Shown here piece after piece: positions 24,400 to 33,447 of a stretch of DNA of 64,000 nucleotides. This stretch comes from Streptomyces sp. NBC_00433. Its GTDB lineage: Bacteria > Actinomycetota > Actinomycetes > Streptomycetales > Streptomycetaceae. The stretch covers positions 186,001 to 250,000 of the forward strand of contig CP107926.1 in the NCBI GenBank assembly GCA_036015235.1, in the 5' to 3' direction. The first letter of the stretch is position 1; every line of letters starts with the position of its first letter. The notes below the pieces were generated by a model, which had not been told where the DNA came from, did not search any database, and saw only the letters and a list, made by a program, of their open reading frames with translations. Position numbers and translations under genes: made by a program.

Positions 24400-25112
24400 G
24401 CGTCGGCCCGCCGGCCGAACCGCAGCCACTGCTGCGGGGACAGGACGTGGCCGGCGCCGCAGCTGACGGCGAAGACCTCGCCGGGCTGTGCGCTGGACCG
24501 CACCGGGCTGGTGCACTCGGGCTCCGGACAGCGCCCCAGCTCCCGCGGCGCCGGTCCGGCGTCGACGGCCTGGCGTGCCGCCTTCTCGACGGTGACGATC
24601 TCGCTGACGAAGTCGTCGGCGGCCGGGTGGGCTAGCAGCCAGCCCAGGTGGGCGGCGACGAAGGTGGCCAGGTCCCGGACGGTCCGCCCGCGCGGCGCGG
24701 AGGCCCTGCGCTCGCCGACGACCATGTCGGACCAGGAGGCGAGGACGGTGACCATGTCGCTGCGGGCGTCCATGGCCCGCTCGTTGAGGGCCATCCCCAT
24801 CGACCGGCTGCCGCTGACCCGCTGCCGGAAACCGCCCAGGGCCGGACCCAGCGCGTCCTCGCACGCGGCGTAGAGCCGCGGCAGCGCCCGTAGCGTCGTC
24901 CCGACGCGTTCGCCGCACACCGGGCACAGCCGGTGCCCGGCGGCCAGCCGCTGCGGCCGGTGCTCGCCGAGCGCGTCGTGTCCGGAACAGTACCGCGCCT
25001 CCGGAAGCGGCCGCGCCGCCCCCTCGCGGTGAGCCCAGCCCCGCTGGACCTTGTGCACGCCGATCACCCCACGTCGGTCGGCCGTCTCCGGCGTCTTCGC
25101 AGCTCGGCGCAC
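24396..25112 (-). CDS. OvmZ-like cysteine-rich protein
   Basis: A protein of up to 238 residues with two putative zinc-binding regions: RYCSGHDALGEHR with CPVCGERV near residues 40-70, and RCPEPEC with CGAGH near the C-terminus. The middle is helical (MALNERAMDARSDMVTVLAS). It resembles, by recall, OvmZ-type proteins named from the oviedomycin angucycline cluster and found widely in Streptomyces, often coupled to a small HTH protein as here. The start is uncertain: GTG 25112 gives the longest form, GTG 25067 or 25058 are alternatives that would remove the unconserved N-terminus. A regulatory role is likely but not proven. Confidence 0.65.
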   Translation of the reverse strand: MRRAAKTPETADRRGVIGVHKVQRGWAHREGAARPLPEARYCSGHDALGEHRPQRLAAGHRLCPVCGERVGTTLRALPRLYAACEDALGPALGGFRQRVSGSRSMGMALNERAMDARSDMVTVLASWSDMVVGERRASAPRGRTVRDLATFVAAHLGWLLAHPAADDFVSEIVTVEKAARQAVDAGPAPRELGRCPEPECTSPVRSSAQPGEVFAVSCGAGHVLSPQQWLRFGRRADA

Positions 25113-25668
25113 TCGCCGGCTGCCTGTTCAGCATGCCGACGGCGGCCCGGACCGCGACAGTGCCAGGGTCACCGGTTCGATGTGACGAGGGGGGCCGGAG
25201 GTATGTGAAGGAATCACATGGACCGGGTGCGTACCGCAGGGTCCGCTGTCGAACGGCAGGTCAGGGCGGCGGGCCCGGTCGGTGGCGGGCCGCCGGCGGG
25301 GCCCGGTCGCGCTGTGGATCGGCTCGTCCGGCGGTCCGCGGTGGCGTCCGGGCCACCTGGAGGGGCGCCAGCGACGGGCGTGCCGAAAGTGAATCAACGG
25401 GGTTGACGCTCTTTCAGGGGCGTGTCACGATACGGGGCAACGGCTGATTCGTGCCTTGACCCGGATCCGCCGTTCTCCCCGCATCGTTCGACTGGACCCC
25501 TGGTCAGCGTGTTGACGTGCCGGGATTTCCCTGCGGCGCACCGCGCCGCTTTTTTCATGTCCTCGCACGCGCCGGCACCGATGGCTGCATGTCATGCCCA
25601 CGCATGTCATGGCGGCGGGCCGGCCTTTACCGATCTGTTGACATCACGGACGACGAAAAGGGACTGCC
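25113..25668. other. Divergent intergenic region upstream of the sugar operon
   Basis: A 556-bp gap between the OvmZ-like gene (minus) and the glycosyltransferase (plus). It carries a candidate promoter at 25403-25431. Further TTGACG (about 25512) and TTGACA (25638-25643) words occur downstream of it. No gene is supported. Confidence 0.6.
25403..25431 (+). promoter_or_regulatory. Candidate promoter of the deoxysugar operon
   Basis: TTGACG (25403-25408) and CACGAT (25426-25431) are separated by 17 bp. The -10 sits in TGTCACGATA, the same ten bases found in the minus-strand promoter at 21561-21590. It lies about 240 bp upstream of the glycosyltransferase start. Confidence 0.5.
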
Positions 25669-26931
25669 ATGCGGGTTCTCATTGCGTTCGCGCCGCTGAC
25701 CGCCCATCTGTACCCCTGCGTTCCGCTGGCCTGGGCGCTGCAGAGTGCCGGGCACGAGGTGCGGCTTGCCAGCAGCACACCACTGGCCGAGCAGATCAGC
25801 GCCGCCGGCCTCACCGCCGTCCCGCTCGGCGGCGGCCCGGCGTCGGCGATGCCGGACATCCCCAAGGAGGGGCTGGACCGGTTCAGCGAAGCGCTCGGCT
25901 TCGAGCCCGGCTCCGACGACGCCCGGCTCTGGGAGGCCATCCGCTACTTCACGGTGCTGGCCTGCGCGCAGTACTACCCGGACGCCGAGGGACGGGCGCC
26001 GTTCGCCGACAACCTGGTCCAGTTCGCCCGGGACTGGCAGCCGGACCTGGTGATCTGGGACCCGGCCTGCGCCCCGGGGTCGGTCGCGGCCCGTGAGTCC
26101 GGGGCCGCGTCCGCCCGGCTGCTGTGGGGTCCCGACTACTTCCCCTGGATCCACGGGAGGCTCGCAGACCGCGCAGCCCAGCGCGGCTCGCAGCCCGACC
26201 CGCTCGCCGAGACGCTGGCCCCGATATACAGCCGGTTCGGCTACGAGTACTCCGCGGACCTGCTGATGGGCGACTTCACCGTGGACCCGCTGCCCTCGCA
26301 ACTGCCGCTGCCCGAAGGGCTGCGCCGGGTGCCGATGCGCTGGGTGCCCTACGCCGGCGGGTCCCAGGTGCCGGAGTGGCTGGCCAAGCCGCCGGCGCGG
26401 CCCCGGGTGTGCCTCTCGCTGGGCGTCAGCGGGCGCGGGATCTTCACCGGCCCGGACCAGCGGGTCGCGGCCGCGCTCGAGGCGGTCGCCGGCATGGACG
26501 TCGAGGTGGTGGCCACCGTCAACGCCAACCAGCTGGGCGAGGACCAGAAGATCCCCGACAACGTACGGATCGTGGACTACCTGCCGCTCACCCAGGTGAT
26601 GCCGACCTGCTCGGCGATCATCCACCACGGCGGCTTCGGCACCTTCTTCTCGGCGGCCGTGCACCGCGTACCGCAGATGATCATCGTGGAGGAGCTGGGC
26701 AGCGCACTGTCCAGCACCCGCTACCTGGAGTCCAGGAGCGCGGGTGTGGCCCTTCACAGCGACGGTCTGACGGCGGCCCAGATGGGCGGCGAGCTGACCC
26801 GGCTGCTGACCGAGCCGAAATTCCAGCAGGGGGCCGACGCGGTGTACGCGGACATCACCGCCGCCCCGAGCCCCGGCGAGATCGTACCGATCCTGGAGCG
26901 GATGGCCGCGCAGCACCGCACCCGGGGCTGA
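25669..26931 (+). CDS. GT1-family (GT-B) natural product glycosyltransferase
   Basis: A 420-residue enzyme that transfers an NDP-activated deoxysugar to the polyketide. The N-terminal MRVLIAFAPLTAHLYPCVPL is the acceptor domain start of EryCIII/UrdGT2-type enzymes, and the C-terminal donor site contains IIHHGGFGTFFSAAVHRVPQ (about residues 319-338), the conserved HHGG. ATG 25669 follows AAAAGGG. It is the first gene of the plus-strand sugar operon and the only glycosyltransferase in the window. O- versus C-transfer and the acceptor position cannot be read by eye. Confidence 0.93.
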   Translation: MRVLIAFAPLTAHLYPCVPLAWALQSAGHEVRLASSTPLAEQISAAGLTAVPLGGGPASAMPDIPKEGLDRFSEALGFEPGSDDARLWEAIRYFTVLACAQYYPDAEGRAPFADNLVQFARDWQPDLVIWDPACAPGSVAARESGAASARLLWGPDYFPWIHGRLADRAAQRGSQPDPLAETLAPIYSRFGYEYSADLLMGDFTVDPLPSQLPLPEGLRRVPMRWVPYAGGSQVPEWLAKPPARPRVCLSLGVSGRGIFTGPDQRVAAALEAVAGMDVEVVATVNANQLGEDQKIPDNVRIVDYLPLTQVMPTCSAIIHHGGFGTFFSAAVHRVPQMIIVEELGSALSSTRYLESRSAGVALHSDGLTAAQMGGELTRLLTEPKFQQGADAVYADITAAPSPGEIVPILERMAAQHRTRG

Positions 26932-26936
26932 CGGGC

Positions 26937-27536
26937 ATGGACGTGGTCGAGACCCGGGTGCCGGGTGCGTTCGTGTTCACCCCGAAGCAGATCCCCGACG
27001 AGCGGGGCGTGTTCTTCGAGGCCCTCCGCTGCGACCAGGTCGAGGAGGTCACCGGGCTGCCCTTCCGGCCCGAGCAGATCAACTACTCGGCCTCCCGGCG
27101 GAACACCCTGCGCGGCATCCACGGAGTGGCGGTGCCGCCGGGGCAGGCGAAATACGTCACCTGCGTGCGCGGCGCGCTCCGCGACGTCGTCGTCGACCTG
27201 CGGGTGGGGTCGCCCACCTTCGGCGAGCACCACGTGTCCCTGCTGGACGCCGGGTCGGGGCGCTGCGTGTACGTGCCGGAGGGTGTCGGGCACGGATTCC
27301 TGACGCTCACCGAGGACGCCTGCATCTGTTACGTGGTCTCCACGCGGTATGTGCCGGGCACCCAGATCGACATCAACCCGCTCGACGCCGACCTGGCGCT
27401 CCCGTGGGGTTTCACCGAGCCGCCGCTGGTGTCGAAGAAGGACGCGCAGGCGCAGAGCATGCGTGAGGCGCTCGCCGCAGGGGTGCTCGCGCACTGGCCG
27501 GGCGCCGTGCTGGAGAGCACCGAGGGCAGGCACTGA
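26937..27536 (+). CDS. dTDP-4-keto-6-deoxyhexose 3,5-/5-epimerase
   Basis: A 199-residue RmlC-like cupin. Conserved features are ERGVFFEALR, NTLRGIHGVAVPPGQAKYVT with the catalytic His, and VPEGVGHGFLTLTED. It inverts C5 (and possibly C3) of the 4-keto sugar and so turns the D-series into the L-series. ATG 26937 lies six bases after the glycosyltransferase stop. It is coupled to the 3-dehydratase downstream (start 27539). Its presence predicts an L-configured sugar such as L-rhodinose or L-amicetose. Confidence 0.92.
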   Translation: MDVVETRVPGAFVFTPKQIPDERGVFFEALRCDQVEEVTGLPFRPEQINYSASRRNTLRGIHGVAVPPGQAKYVTCVRGALRDVVVDLRVGSPTFGEHHVSLLDAGSGRCVYVPEGVGHGFLTLTEDACICYVVSTRYVPGTQIDINPLDADLALPWGFTEPPLVSKKDAQAQSMREALAAGVLAHWPGAVLESTEGRH

Positions 27537-27538
27537 CG

Positions 27539-28867
27539 ATGGAAGGCGGGCAGGGCATGCAGGCAGAGCAGTCACGACAGCAACTGGTGGAGATGGTCAG
27601 GAAATACCACAGGGAGGTCCAGCAGGACTCGGCCTTCGTCCCCGGGGTCACGGAGATCTGGCCGTCCGGGGCGGTGCTGGACGAGGACGACCGCGTGGCA
27701 CTGGTCGAGGCGGCGCTGGACATGCGGATAGCCGCCGGGCCCAGCTCCCGCCGGTTCGAGTCGCGGTTCGCCCACAAGCTGAAGCGGCGCAAGGCGCACC
27801 TCACCAACTCCGGGTCCTCGGCCAACCTGCTCGCGCTGTCCGCCCTGACCTCCCCGGTGCTGGAGGACCAGCGGCTGCGGCCGGGCGACGAGGTCATCAC
27901 GGTGGCCGCCGGCTTCCCCACCACCGTCAACCCGATCCTGCAGAACGGTCTCGTGCCGGTCTTCGTGGACGTGGAGCTGGGGACCTACAACACCACGGCC
28001 GAGCGGGTCGCCGCGGCGATCGGGCCGCGTACCAGGGCGATCATGCTGGCCCACACGCTGGGCAACCCCTACCCCGCCGGGGAGATCGCCCGACTCGCCG
28101 ACGACCACGAGCTGTTCTTCGTGGAGGACAACTGCGACGCGGTCGGCTCGCTGTGCGACGGGCGGCTGACCGGCACCTTCGGGGACCTGAGCACGGTGAG
28201 CTTCTATCCCGCGCACCACCTCACCATGGGCGAGGGCGGCTGCGTCCTCACCTCGAACCTGGCGCTGGCCCGGATCGTGGAGTCGATGCGCGACTGGGGA
28301 CGGGACTGCTGGTGCGAGCCGGGAGAGAACAACAAGTGCCTCAAGCGGTTCTCTTACCAGATGGGGACGCTGCCCGAGGGCTACGACCACAAGTACATCT
28401 TCTCCCACGTGGGCTACAACCTGAAGGCGACCGACCTGCAGGCGGCGCTGGGGCTGACCCAGCTCGCCAGGCTCGACGAGTTCTGCGATGTGCGGCGGCG
28501 CAACTGGCGGCGGCTGCGCACGGGTCTTGACGGCACTCCGGGTCTGATCCTGCCCGACGCGACGCCGAACACCGACCCCAGCTGGTTCGGGTTCGTCATC
28601 ACCGTCGACCCGAAGGCGCGCTTCACCCGGGGCGAGCTGGTGGCCCACCTCGAAGAGCGCAGGATCGGCACCCGGCTGCTCTTCGCCGGGAACCTGACCA
28701 GGCACCCGGCTTACCACGACCAGCCGCACCGGGTGGCCGGGGACCTCACCAACAGCGACATCATCACCGACCACAGCTTCTGGGTCGGCGTCTACCCCGG
28801 GCTCACCGAGGAGATGCTCGACTACGTGATCGCCACGGTCCAGGAGTTCGTGGCCGGCCGTGGATGA
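27539..28867 (+). CDS. NDP-4-keto-6-deoxyhexose 3-dehydratase (E1/UrdQ type)
   Basis: A 442-residue PLP enzyme of the DegT/DnrJ/EryC1 superfamily. The usual PLP lysine is replaced by histidine in SFYPAHHLTMGEGG (residues 221-234), the hallmark of C3 deoxygenases such as E1, RfbH, SpnQ and UrdQ/LanQ. The segment CWCEPGENNKC (about 260-270) lies in the region that binds the 2Fe-2S cluster in this family. It removes the C3 hydroxyl to give a 3,6-dideoxy or 2,3,6-trideoxy sugar. No dedicated E3-type reductase is nearby, so a cellular ferredoxin is probably used. ATG 27539 is used; ATG 27557 is an alternative start. Confidence 0.92.
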   Translation: MEGGQGMQAEQSRQQLVEMVRKYHREVQQDSAFVPGVTEIWPSGAVLDEDDRVALVEAALDMRIAAGPSSRRFESRFAHKLKRRKAHLTNSGSSANLLALSALTSPVLEDQRLRPGDEVITVAAGFPTTVNPILQNGLVPVFVDVELGTYNTTAERVAAAIGPRTRAIMLAHTLGNPYPAGEIARLADDHELFFVEDNCDAVGSLCDGRLTGTFGDLSTVSFYPAHHLTMGEGGCVLTSNLALARIVESMRDWGRDCWCEPGENNKCLKRFSYQMGTLPEGYDHKYIFSHVGYNLKATDLQAALGLTQLARLDEFCDVRRRNWRRLRTGLDGTPGLILPDATPNTDPSWFGFVITVDPKARFTRGELVAHLEERRIGTRLLFAGNLTRHPAYHDQPHRVAGDLTNSDIITDHSFWVGVYPGLTEEMLDYVIATVQEFVAGRG

Positions 28868-28923
28868 CCGCGGTCCCGTGATGCCGCTTGTCCACGACCC
28901 ACATCCGGTTAGGGAGTCCTCCC

Positions 28924-30360
28924 ATGTCCCAGAACGCCCTGCTGCGCCCCCGCGCCGACCTCGAGTTACCCGGCAGGCTGGCCGTTTCGCTCACCACCAC
29001 GCGCGGCGCGGTGATGAGCACCGAGGATTTCCCTGGCTGGCTGGACCGGCACCGGCAGGCGCACAGCTTCCGCGTGGACCGGATCCCCTTCGGCGAGCTG
29101 GACCGCTGGTCCTTCCACCCGGAGACCGGGAACCTGGTGCACGACAGCGGCCGCTTCTTCACCGTCGAGGGGCTGCACGTCACCACCGAGGCCGGGCCGC
29201 ACCGGGAGTGGTACCAGCCGATCATCAAGCAGGCCGAGGTGGGCATACTCGGGATCCTGGTGAAGGAGATCGACGGGGTCCTGCACTGCCTCATGCAGGC
29301 CAAGATGGAGCCGGGCAACCCCAACCTGCTGCAGCTGTCGCCGACGGTGCAGGCCACCCGGAGCAACTACACCCGGGTGCACGAGGGCGCGGCGGTGCGG
29401 TACCTGGAGTATTTCCTCCAGCCGGGCCGGGGCCGGGTCCTGGCCGACGTGCTGCAGTCGGAGCACGGCGCGTGGTTCCACCGCAAGAGCAACCGCAACA
29501 TGATCGTCGAGGTCGACGACGACATCGAGCCGCACGGCGACTTCTGCTGGCTGACCCTCGGGCAGATCGGCGAGCTGCTGCACCTGGACAACGTCGTCAA
29601 CATGGACTCCAGGACCGTGCTGGCCTGCGCCCCGATCGGGGCCGTCGACCCGGAGCGGGCGCGCGACCCCTTCGTGGCGGCGCTGGCCAGGTCCCGCAAC
29701 GCCGGGGCGCTCTACTCCGACGTCGAGCTGCTGTCGTGGTTCACGGCGGAGCGGGCGCGGCAGAGCGTGCGGGCCGAGCGGGTGCCGATGGCCGGACTGC
29801 CCGGCTGGAGCAAGGGCACGCACGCGATCGACCGGCCCGACTCCCGGTTCTTCCGGGTGGTCGCGGTGGCGGTGCAGGCCGGCAGCCGGGAGGTGAGCCG
29901 GTGGACCCAGCCGCTGATCGAGCCGCGGGGGCTGGGCATCACCGCCTTCCTCACCCGGCGGATCGACGGGGTGCTGCACGTCCTGATGCGGGCCAGGGCG
30001 GAGGCCGGGTTCCTGGACGCGCTGGAGCTGGGGCCCACCGTGCAGTGCGTGCCGGGCAACCACGACAACCTGCCGCCCGAGGACCGCCCGGCCTTCCTCG
30101 ACCTGGTGCTCTCCGCCGACCCGTCGATCGTGCGGTTCGAGGCGGTGCACTCCGAGGAGGGGGGCCGCTTCCTGAACGCCGAGAGCCGCTACATGGTGCT
30201 GGAACCCGACGAGGACGAGGTCCCGCTCGATCCGCCGCCCGGCTTCTGCTGGGTGACCGTGGGCCAGCTGACGTCGCTGGTGTGCCACAGCAACTACGTC
30301 AACGTGCAGGCCCGCAGCCTGCTGGCGTGCCTGAACGGGATGCTTGCGGGCACCCGGTGA
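28924..30360 (+). CDS. NDP-hexose 2,3-dehydratase (UrdS/LanS type)
   Basis: A 478-residue enzyme built of two homologous halves. Each contains a block of the form QPII(K/E)...GILG or GITA, then a DGVLH(C/V)LM(Q/R)A strand and L(S/G)PTVQ, at about residues 105-150 and 345-385. It removes the C2 hydroxyl of TDP-4-keto-6-deoxyglucose, giving the 3,4-diketo intermediate. The start is ATG 28924, seven bases after GGGAG. Downstream, the 3-ketoreductase start overlaps its stop as GTGA, fitting the known need for the two enzymes to act in sequence on an unstable intermediate. Confidence 0.93.
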   Translation: MSQNALLRPRADLELPGRLAVSLTTTRGAVMSTEDFPGWLDRHRQAHSFRVDRIPFGELDRWSFHPETGNLVHDSGRFFTVEGLHVTTEAGPHREWYQPIIKQAEVGILGILVKEIDGVLHCLMQAKMEPGNPNLLQLSPTVQATRSNYTRVHEGAAVRYLEYFLQPGRGRVLADVLQSEHGAWFHRKSNRNMIVEVDDDIEPHGDFCWLTLGQIGELLHLDNVVNMDSRTVLACAPIGAVDPERARDPFVAALARSRNAGALYSDVELLSWFTAERARQSVRAERVPMAGLPGWSKGTHAIDRPDSRFFRVVAVAVQAGSREVSRWTQPLIEPRGLGITAFLTRRIDGVLHVLMRARAEAGFLDALELGPTVQCVPGNHDNLPPEDRPAFLDLVLSADPSIVRFEAVHSEEGGRFLNAESRYMVLEPDEDEVPLDPPPGFCWVTVGQLTSLVCHSNYVNVQARSLLACLNGMLAGTR

Positions 30361-31361
30361 GCGGACGGCGCGCGGCGGTGCGGATCGGGGTGCTGGGCTG
30401 CGCCGACATCGCGCTGCGCCGGATGCTGCCGGCGATCGCCGCCCGCCCGGGTGTGGAGCTGGCGGCGATCGCCAGCCGGGACCCGGCCAGGGCGGCGGAG
30501 CAGGCCCGGGTGTACGGCTGCGCGGCCGTGTCCGGCTATGCCGGGCTGCTCGACCGCGACGACGTCGACGCGGTGTACGTGCCGCTGCCTGCGGCCCTGC
30601 ACGCCCAGTGGGTGGCGGCGGCGCTGCGGGCGGGCAAGCACGTGCTGGCGGAGAAGCCGCTCACCACGGACGCGGCCCGGACCGCGCAGCTGCTCGACCA
30701 GGCCGCCGCGTCCGGCCTTGTGCTGATGGAGAACGTGATGTTCGTCCACCACGCGCAGCATGCCGAGGTGCGGCGGCTGCTGGCGGCGGGCGCCATCGGC
30801 GAACCGCGGTCCCTGCACGCCTCCTTCGCCGTCCCCGCGCTGCCCGACGACAACATCCGCTACCGGCCCGAGCTGGGCGGCGGGGCCCTGTGGGACGTGG
30901 GCGTCTACCCGGTCCGGGCAGCACTCCATCTGCTCGGGGCCGACCTGCGGGTGGCAGGCGCGGTGCTGTCGGCGCCTGCCGGCCGCCAGGTGGAGACCTC
31001 CGGCGCCGCCCTGCTGGCGACCGCGTCCGGGGTGACCGCGCAGCTCACCTTCGGTCTCGAACACGCCTACACGTCGGCATACGAGATACGCGGCAGCGCG
31101 GGCCGGATCAGCGTGGACCGGGCCTTCACCCCTCCCGCGGACCACGTACCGGTGCTGCGGGTGGCGCGCGGGTCCGGGGTGGAGGAGATCCGGCTCGCCC
31201 CCGACGACCAGGTGGGCAACACCGTGGCGGCGTTCGCGCGGGCGGTGCGGGCCGGGGCCCACGACGACCCCGACTGCCTCGGGCAGGCGCGGCTGCTCCA
31301 GGGGGTACGCGACGCAGCGGGCGGGGCGCGGCGGGACGTCCAGGCACTGGCCTCGACCTGA
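30357..31361 (+). CDS. NDP-hexose 3-ketoreductase (Gfo/Idh/MocA; UrdT type)
   Basis: A 334-residue NAD(P)H oxidoreductase. The Rossmann motif GVLGCADIALRRMLPAI is at the N-terminus, the catalytic EKPLTTDAARTAQLL near residue 100 and GGALWDVGVYPVRA near 180. It reduces the 3-keto group made by the 2,3-dehydratase, giving the 4-keto-2,6-dideoxy sugar. GTG 30357 overlaps the upstream stop. The family and the coupling to the 2,3-dehydratase make the step secure; which C3 epimer forms (axial or equatorial OH) is unknown and becomes irrelevant after C3 deoxygenation. Confidence 0.92.
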   Translation: MSGRRAAVRIGVLGCADIALRRMLPAIAARPGVELAAIASRDPARAAEQARVYGCAAVSGYAGLLDRDDVDAVYVPLPAALHAQWVAAALRAGKHVLAEKPLTTDAARTAQLLDQAAASGLVLMENVMFVHHAQHAEVRRLLAAGAIGEPRSLHASFAVPALPDDNIRYRPELGGGALWDVGVYPVRAALHLLGADLRVAGAVLSAPAGRQVETSGAALLATASGVTAQLTFGLEHAYTSAYEIRGSAGRISVDRAFTPPADHVPVLRVARGSGVEEIRLAPDDQVGNTVAAFARAVRAGAHDDPDCLGQARLLQGVRDAAGGARRDVQALAST

Positions 31362-31417
31362 CGTGGGGTTGCGGACCCGGCTGGAGGCCAGCCGGGACAA
31401 GCGGAAGGAGAGATCAC

Positions 31418-32488
31418 GTGAAGGCTTTGGTCCTTGCGGGAGGTGCGGGAACCCGGCTGCGGCCGATCACGCACACCTCGGCCAAGCAACTGGTGCCGGT
31501 GGCGAACAAACCCGTGCTCTTCTACGGGCTGGAGGCGATCGCCGAAGCCGGGATCACCGACGTCGGCATCGTGGTGGGCAGCACCGCGCAGGAGATCGAG
31601 CGCGCCGTCGGGGACGGGTCGGCTTTCGGCCTGAAGGTCACCTATCTGCCGCAGGAGGCCCCACTGGGCCTCGCGCACGCGGTGCTGATCGCCCGCGAGT
31701 ACCTGGGCGACGACGACTTCGTCATGTACCTCGGGGACAACTTCCTGATCGGCGGCATCACCGAGCCGGTGGAGCGGTTCCGCAGGGAGCGCCCCGCCGC
31801 CCAGATCATGCTGACGAGGGTCGCCGACCCGCGCGGCTTCGGTGTGGCGGAACTGGACACCGAGGGGCGGCTGATCGGTCTTGAGGAGAAGCCCGAGAAG
31901 CCCAAGAGCGACCTGGCGCTGGTCGGGGTCTTCCTGTTCACCGCCGCGGTGCACCCGGTCGTGGCGGCCCTGACCCCCTCGGACCGCGGGGAGCTGGAGA
32001 TCACCCACGCCGTGTCGGGGCTGATGGACGCCGGTTACCCGGTGGAGGCGACGATCACCGAGGGCTACTGGAAGGACACCGGCAGCGTCGCGGACATGCT
32101 GGAGGCGAACCGGCTCGTCCTGGAGGAGATGGAGCCCGAGGTCGCCGGCACCGTGCGCGACTCGGAGCTGATCGGCCGGGTGACGGTGGCGCCGGGCGCG
32201 GTGGTGCGGCGTTCGCGCATCGTGGGCCCGGCCATCATCGGGGCCGGCTCCCTGGTGGAGGACTCCTACGTGGGGCCTTTCACCTCGATCGCGGAGGACT
32301 GCCAGATCATCGACAGCGAGCTCGAATACTCCGTCGTCCTGGGCGGCGCCGCGATCCGCGGAGTGCGGCGCATCGAGGCATCCCTCATCGGCCACGAGGT
32401 GGAGGTGACCCCGGCGCCGCGGACGCCCCGGGCGCACCGTCTGATCCTCGGCGATCACAGCAAGGTGCAGATATGCGCGTCCTCGTGA
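31418..32488 (+). CDS. Glucose-1-phosphate thymidylyltransferase (long RmlA form)
   Basis: A 356-residue nucleotidyltransferase. The nucleotide-binding LVLAGGAGTRLRPITHTSAK is at the N-terminus, VMYLGDNFL near 105 and EGYWKDTGSVADMLEANR near 220. The C-terminal third is a left-handed beta helix (VGPAIIGAGSLVEDSYVGPF), typical of the long actinobacterial RmlA forms of antibiotic clusters (StrD/UrdG). It makes TDP-glucose. GTG 31418 follows GGAAGGAG. The last 16 bases overlap the 4,6-dehydratase gene. Confidence 0.95.
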   Translation: MKALVLAGGAGTRLRPITHTSAKQLVPVANKPVLFYGLEAIAEAGITDVGIVVGSTAQEIERAVGDGSAFGLKVTYLPQEAPLGLAHAVLIAREYLGDDDFVMYLGDNFLIGGITEPVERFRRERPAAQIMLTRVADPRGFGVAELDTEGRLIGLEEKPEKPKSDLALVGVFLFTAAVHPVVAALTPSDRGELEITHAVSGLMDAGYPVEATITEGYWKDTGSVADMLEANRLVLEEMEPEVAGTVRDSELIGRVTVAPGAVVRRSRIVGPAIIGAGSLVEDSYVGPFTSIAEDCQIIDSELEYSVVLGGAAIRGVRRIEASLIGHEVEVTPAPRTPRAHRLILGDHSKVQICASS

Positions 32489-33447
32489 CCGGCGGCGCCG
32501 GCTTCATCGGATCGGCCTACGTACGGGAGCTGCTCGCCGGTGCCTACCCGGCCTGGCAGGGCGCCCAGGTGACCGTGCTCGACCTGCTCACCTACGCGGG
32601 CAACCTCGCGAACCTGGCCCCGGTGGAGGGGCGGTTCACCTTCGTGCATGGCGACATCGGCGACACCGCCCTGCTGGACCGGGTGGTGCCGGAGCACGAC
32701 GTGGTGGTGAACTTCGCGGCCGAGTCCCATGTGGACCGCTCGATCGCGGGGGCCGGCGACTTCGTGCGCACCAACGTGCTCGGTGTGCAGCGGCTCTTCG
32801 ACGCCTGCCTGAGGGCCGGGGTCGGCCGTGTCGTGCACATCTCCACCGACGAGGTGTACGGCTCCATCGACTCCGGTTCGTGGGACGAGACCGCGCCGCT
32901 GGCGCCGAACTCGCCCTACGCCGCCTCGAAGGCGAGCAGCGACCTGCTGGCGCGCGCCTACCACGTGACCCACGGCCTGCCCGTGGTCGTCACCCGGTGC
33001 GGCAACAACTACGGGCCCTACCAATACCCCGAGAAGGTCATCCCGCTCTTCGCGACGCGGCTGCTCACCGGGGGCACGGTGCCGCTGTACGGGGACGGCG
33101 GGAACGTGCGGGACTGGATCCACGTCACCGACCACTGCCGCGGCATCCAGGTCGCGGCCGAGCGGGGTCTTCCCGGCGAGGTCTACCACATCGCCGGCAC
33201 CCGCGAGCTGACCAACGTCGAGCTGACGGACCGGCTGCTGACCGCCTGCGGGGCGGGCTGGGACCGGGTCGACAAGGTGCCGGACCGCCTCGGCCACGAC
33301 CGGCGGTATTCCCTCACCGACGCGAAACTGCGGGCGCTCGGCTACGCGCCGCGCATCCCGTTCGAGGAGGGACTGGCCGCGACCGTCCGCTGGTACGCCG
33401 AGAATCCCGCCTGGTGGCGGGAGTCGGTCCAGGGAGCGCACCGGTGA
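32473..33447 (+). CDS. dTDP-glucose 4,6-dehydratase (RmlB type)
   Basis: A 324-residue extended SDR. GGAGFIGSAYVRELL is the NAD site, HISTDEVYGSI carries the catalytic Thr-Asp-Glu and SPYAASKASSD the YxxxK pair; RCGNNYGPYQYPEKVIPLF is the family signature. It forms TDP-4-keto-6-deoxyglucose, the branch point for all sugars here. It overlaps the thymidylyltransferase by 16 bp and the 4-ketoreductase by four (GTGA). The last third (DRRYSLTDAKLRALGYAP) is the usual substrate-binding region. Confidence 0.96.
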   Translation: MRVLVTGGAGFIGSAYVRELLAGAYPAWQGAQVTVLDLLTYAGNLANLAPVEGRFTFVHGDIGDTALLDRVVPEHDVVVNFAAESHVDRSIAGAGDFVRTNVLGVQRLFDACLRAGVGRVVHISTDEVYGSIDSGSWDETAPLAPNSPYAASKASSDLLARAYHVTHGLPVVVTRCGNNYGPYQYPEKVIPLFATRLLTGGTVPLYGDGGNVRDWIHVTDHCRGIQVAAERGLPGEVYHIAGTRELTNVELTDRLLTACGAGWDRVDKVPDRLGHDRRYSLTDAKLRALGYAPRIPFEEGLAATVRWYAENPAWWRESVQGAHR

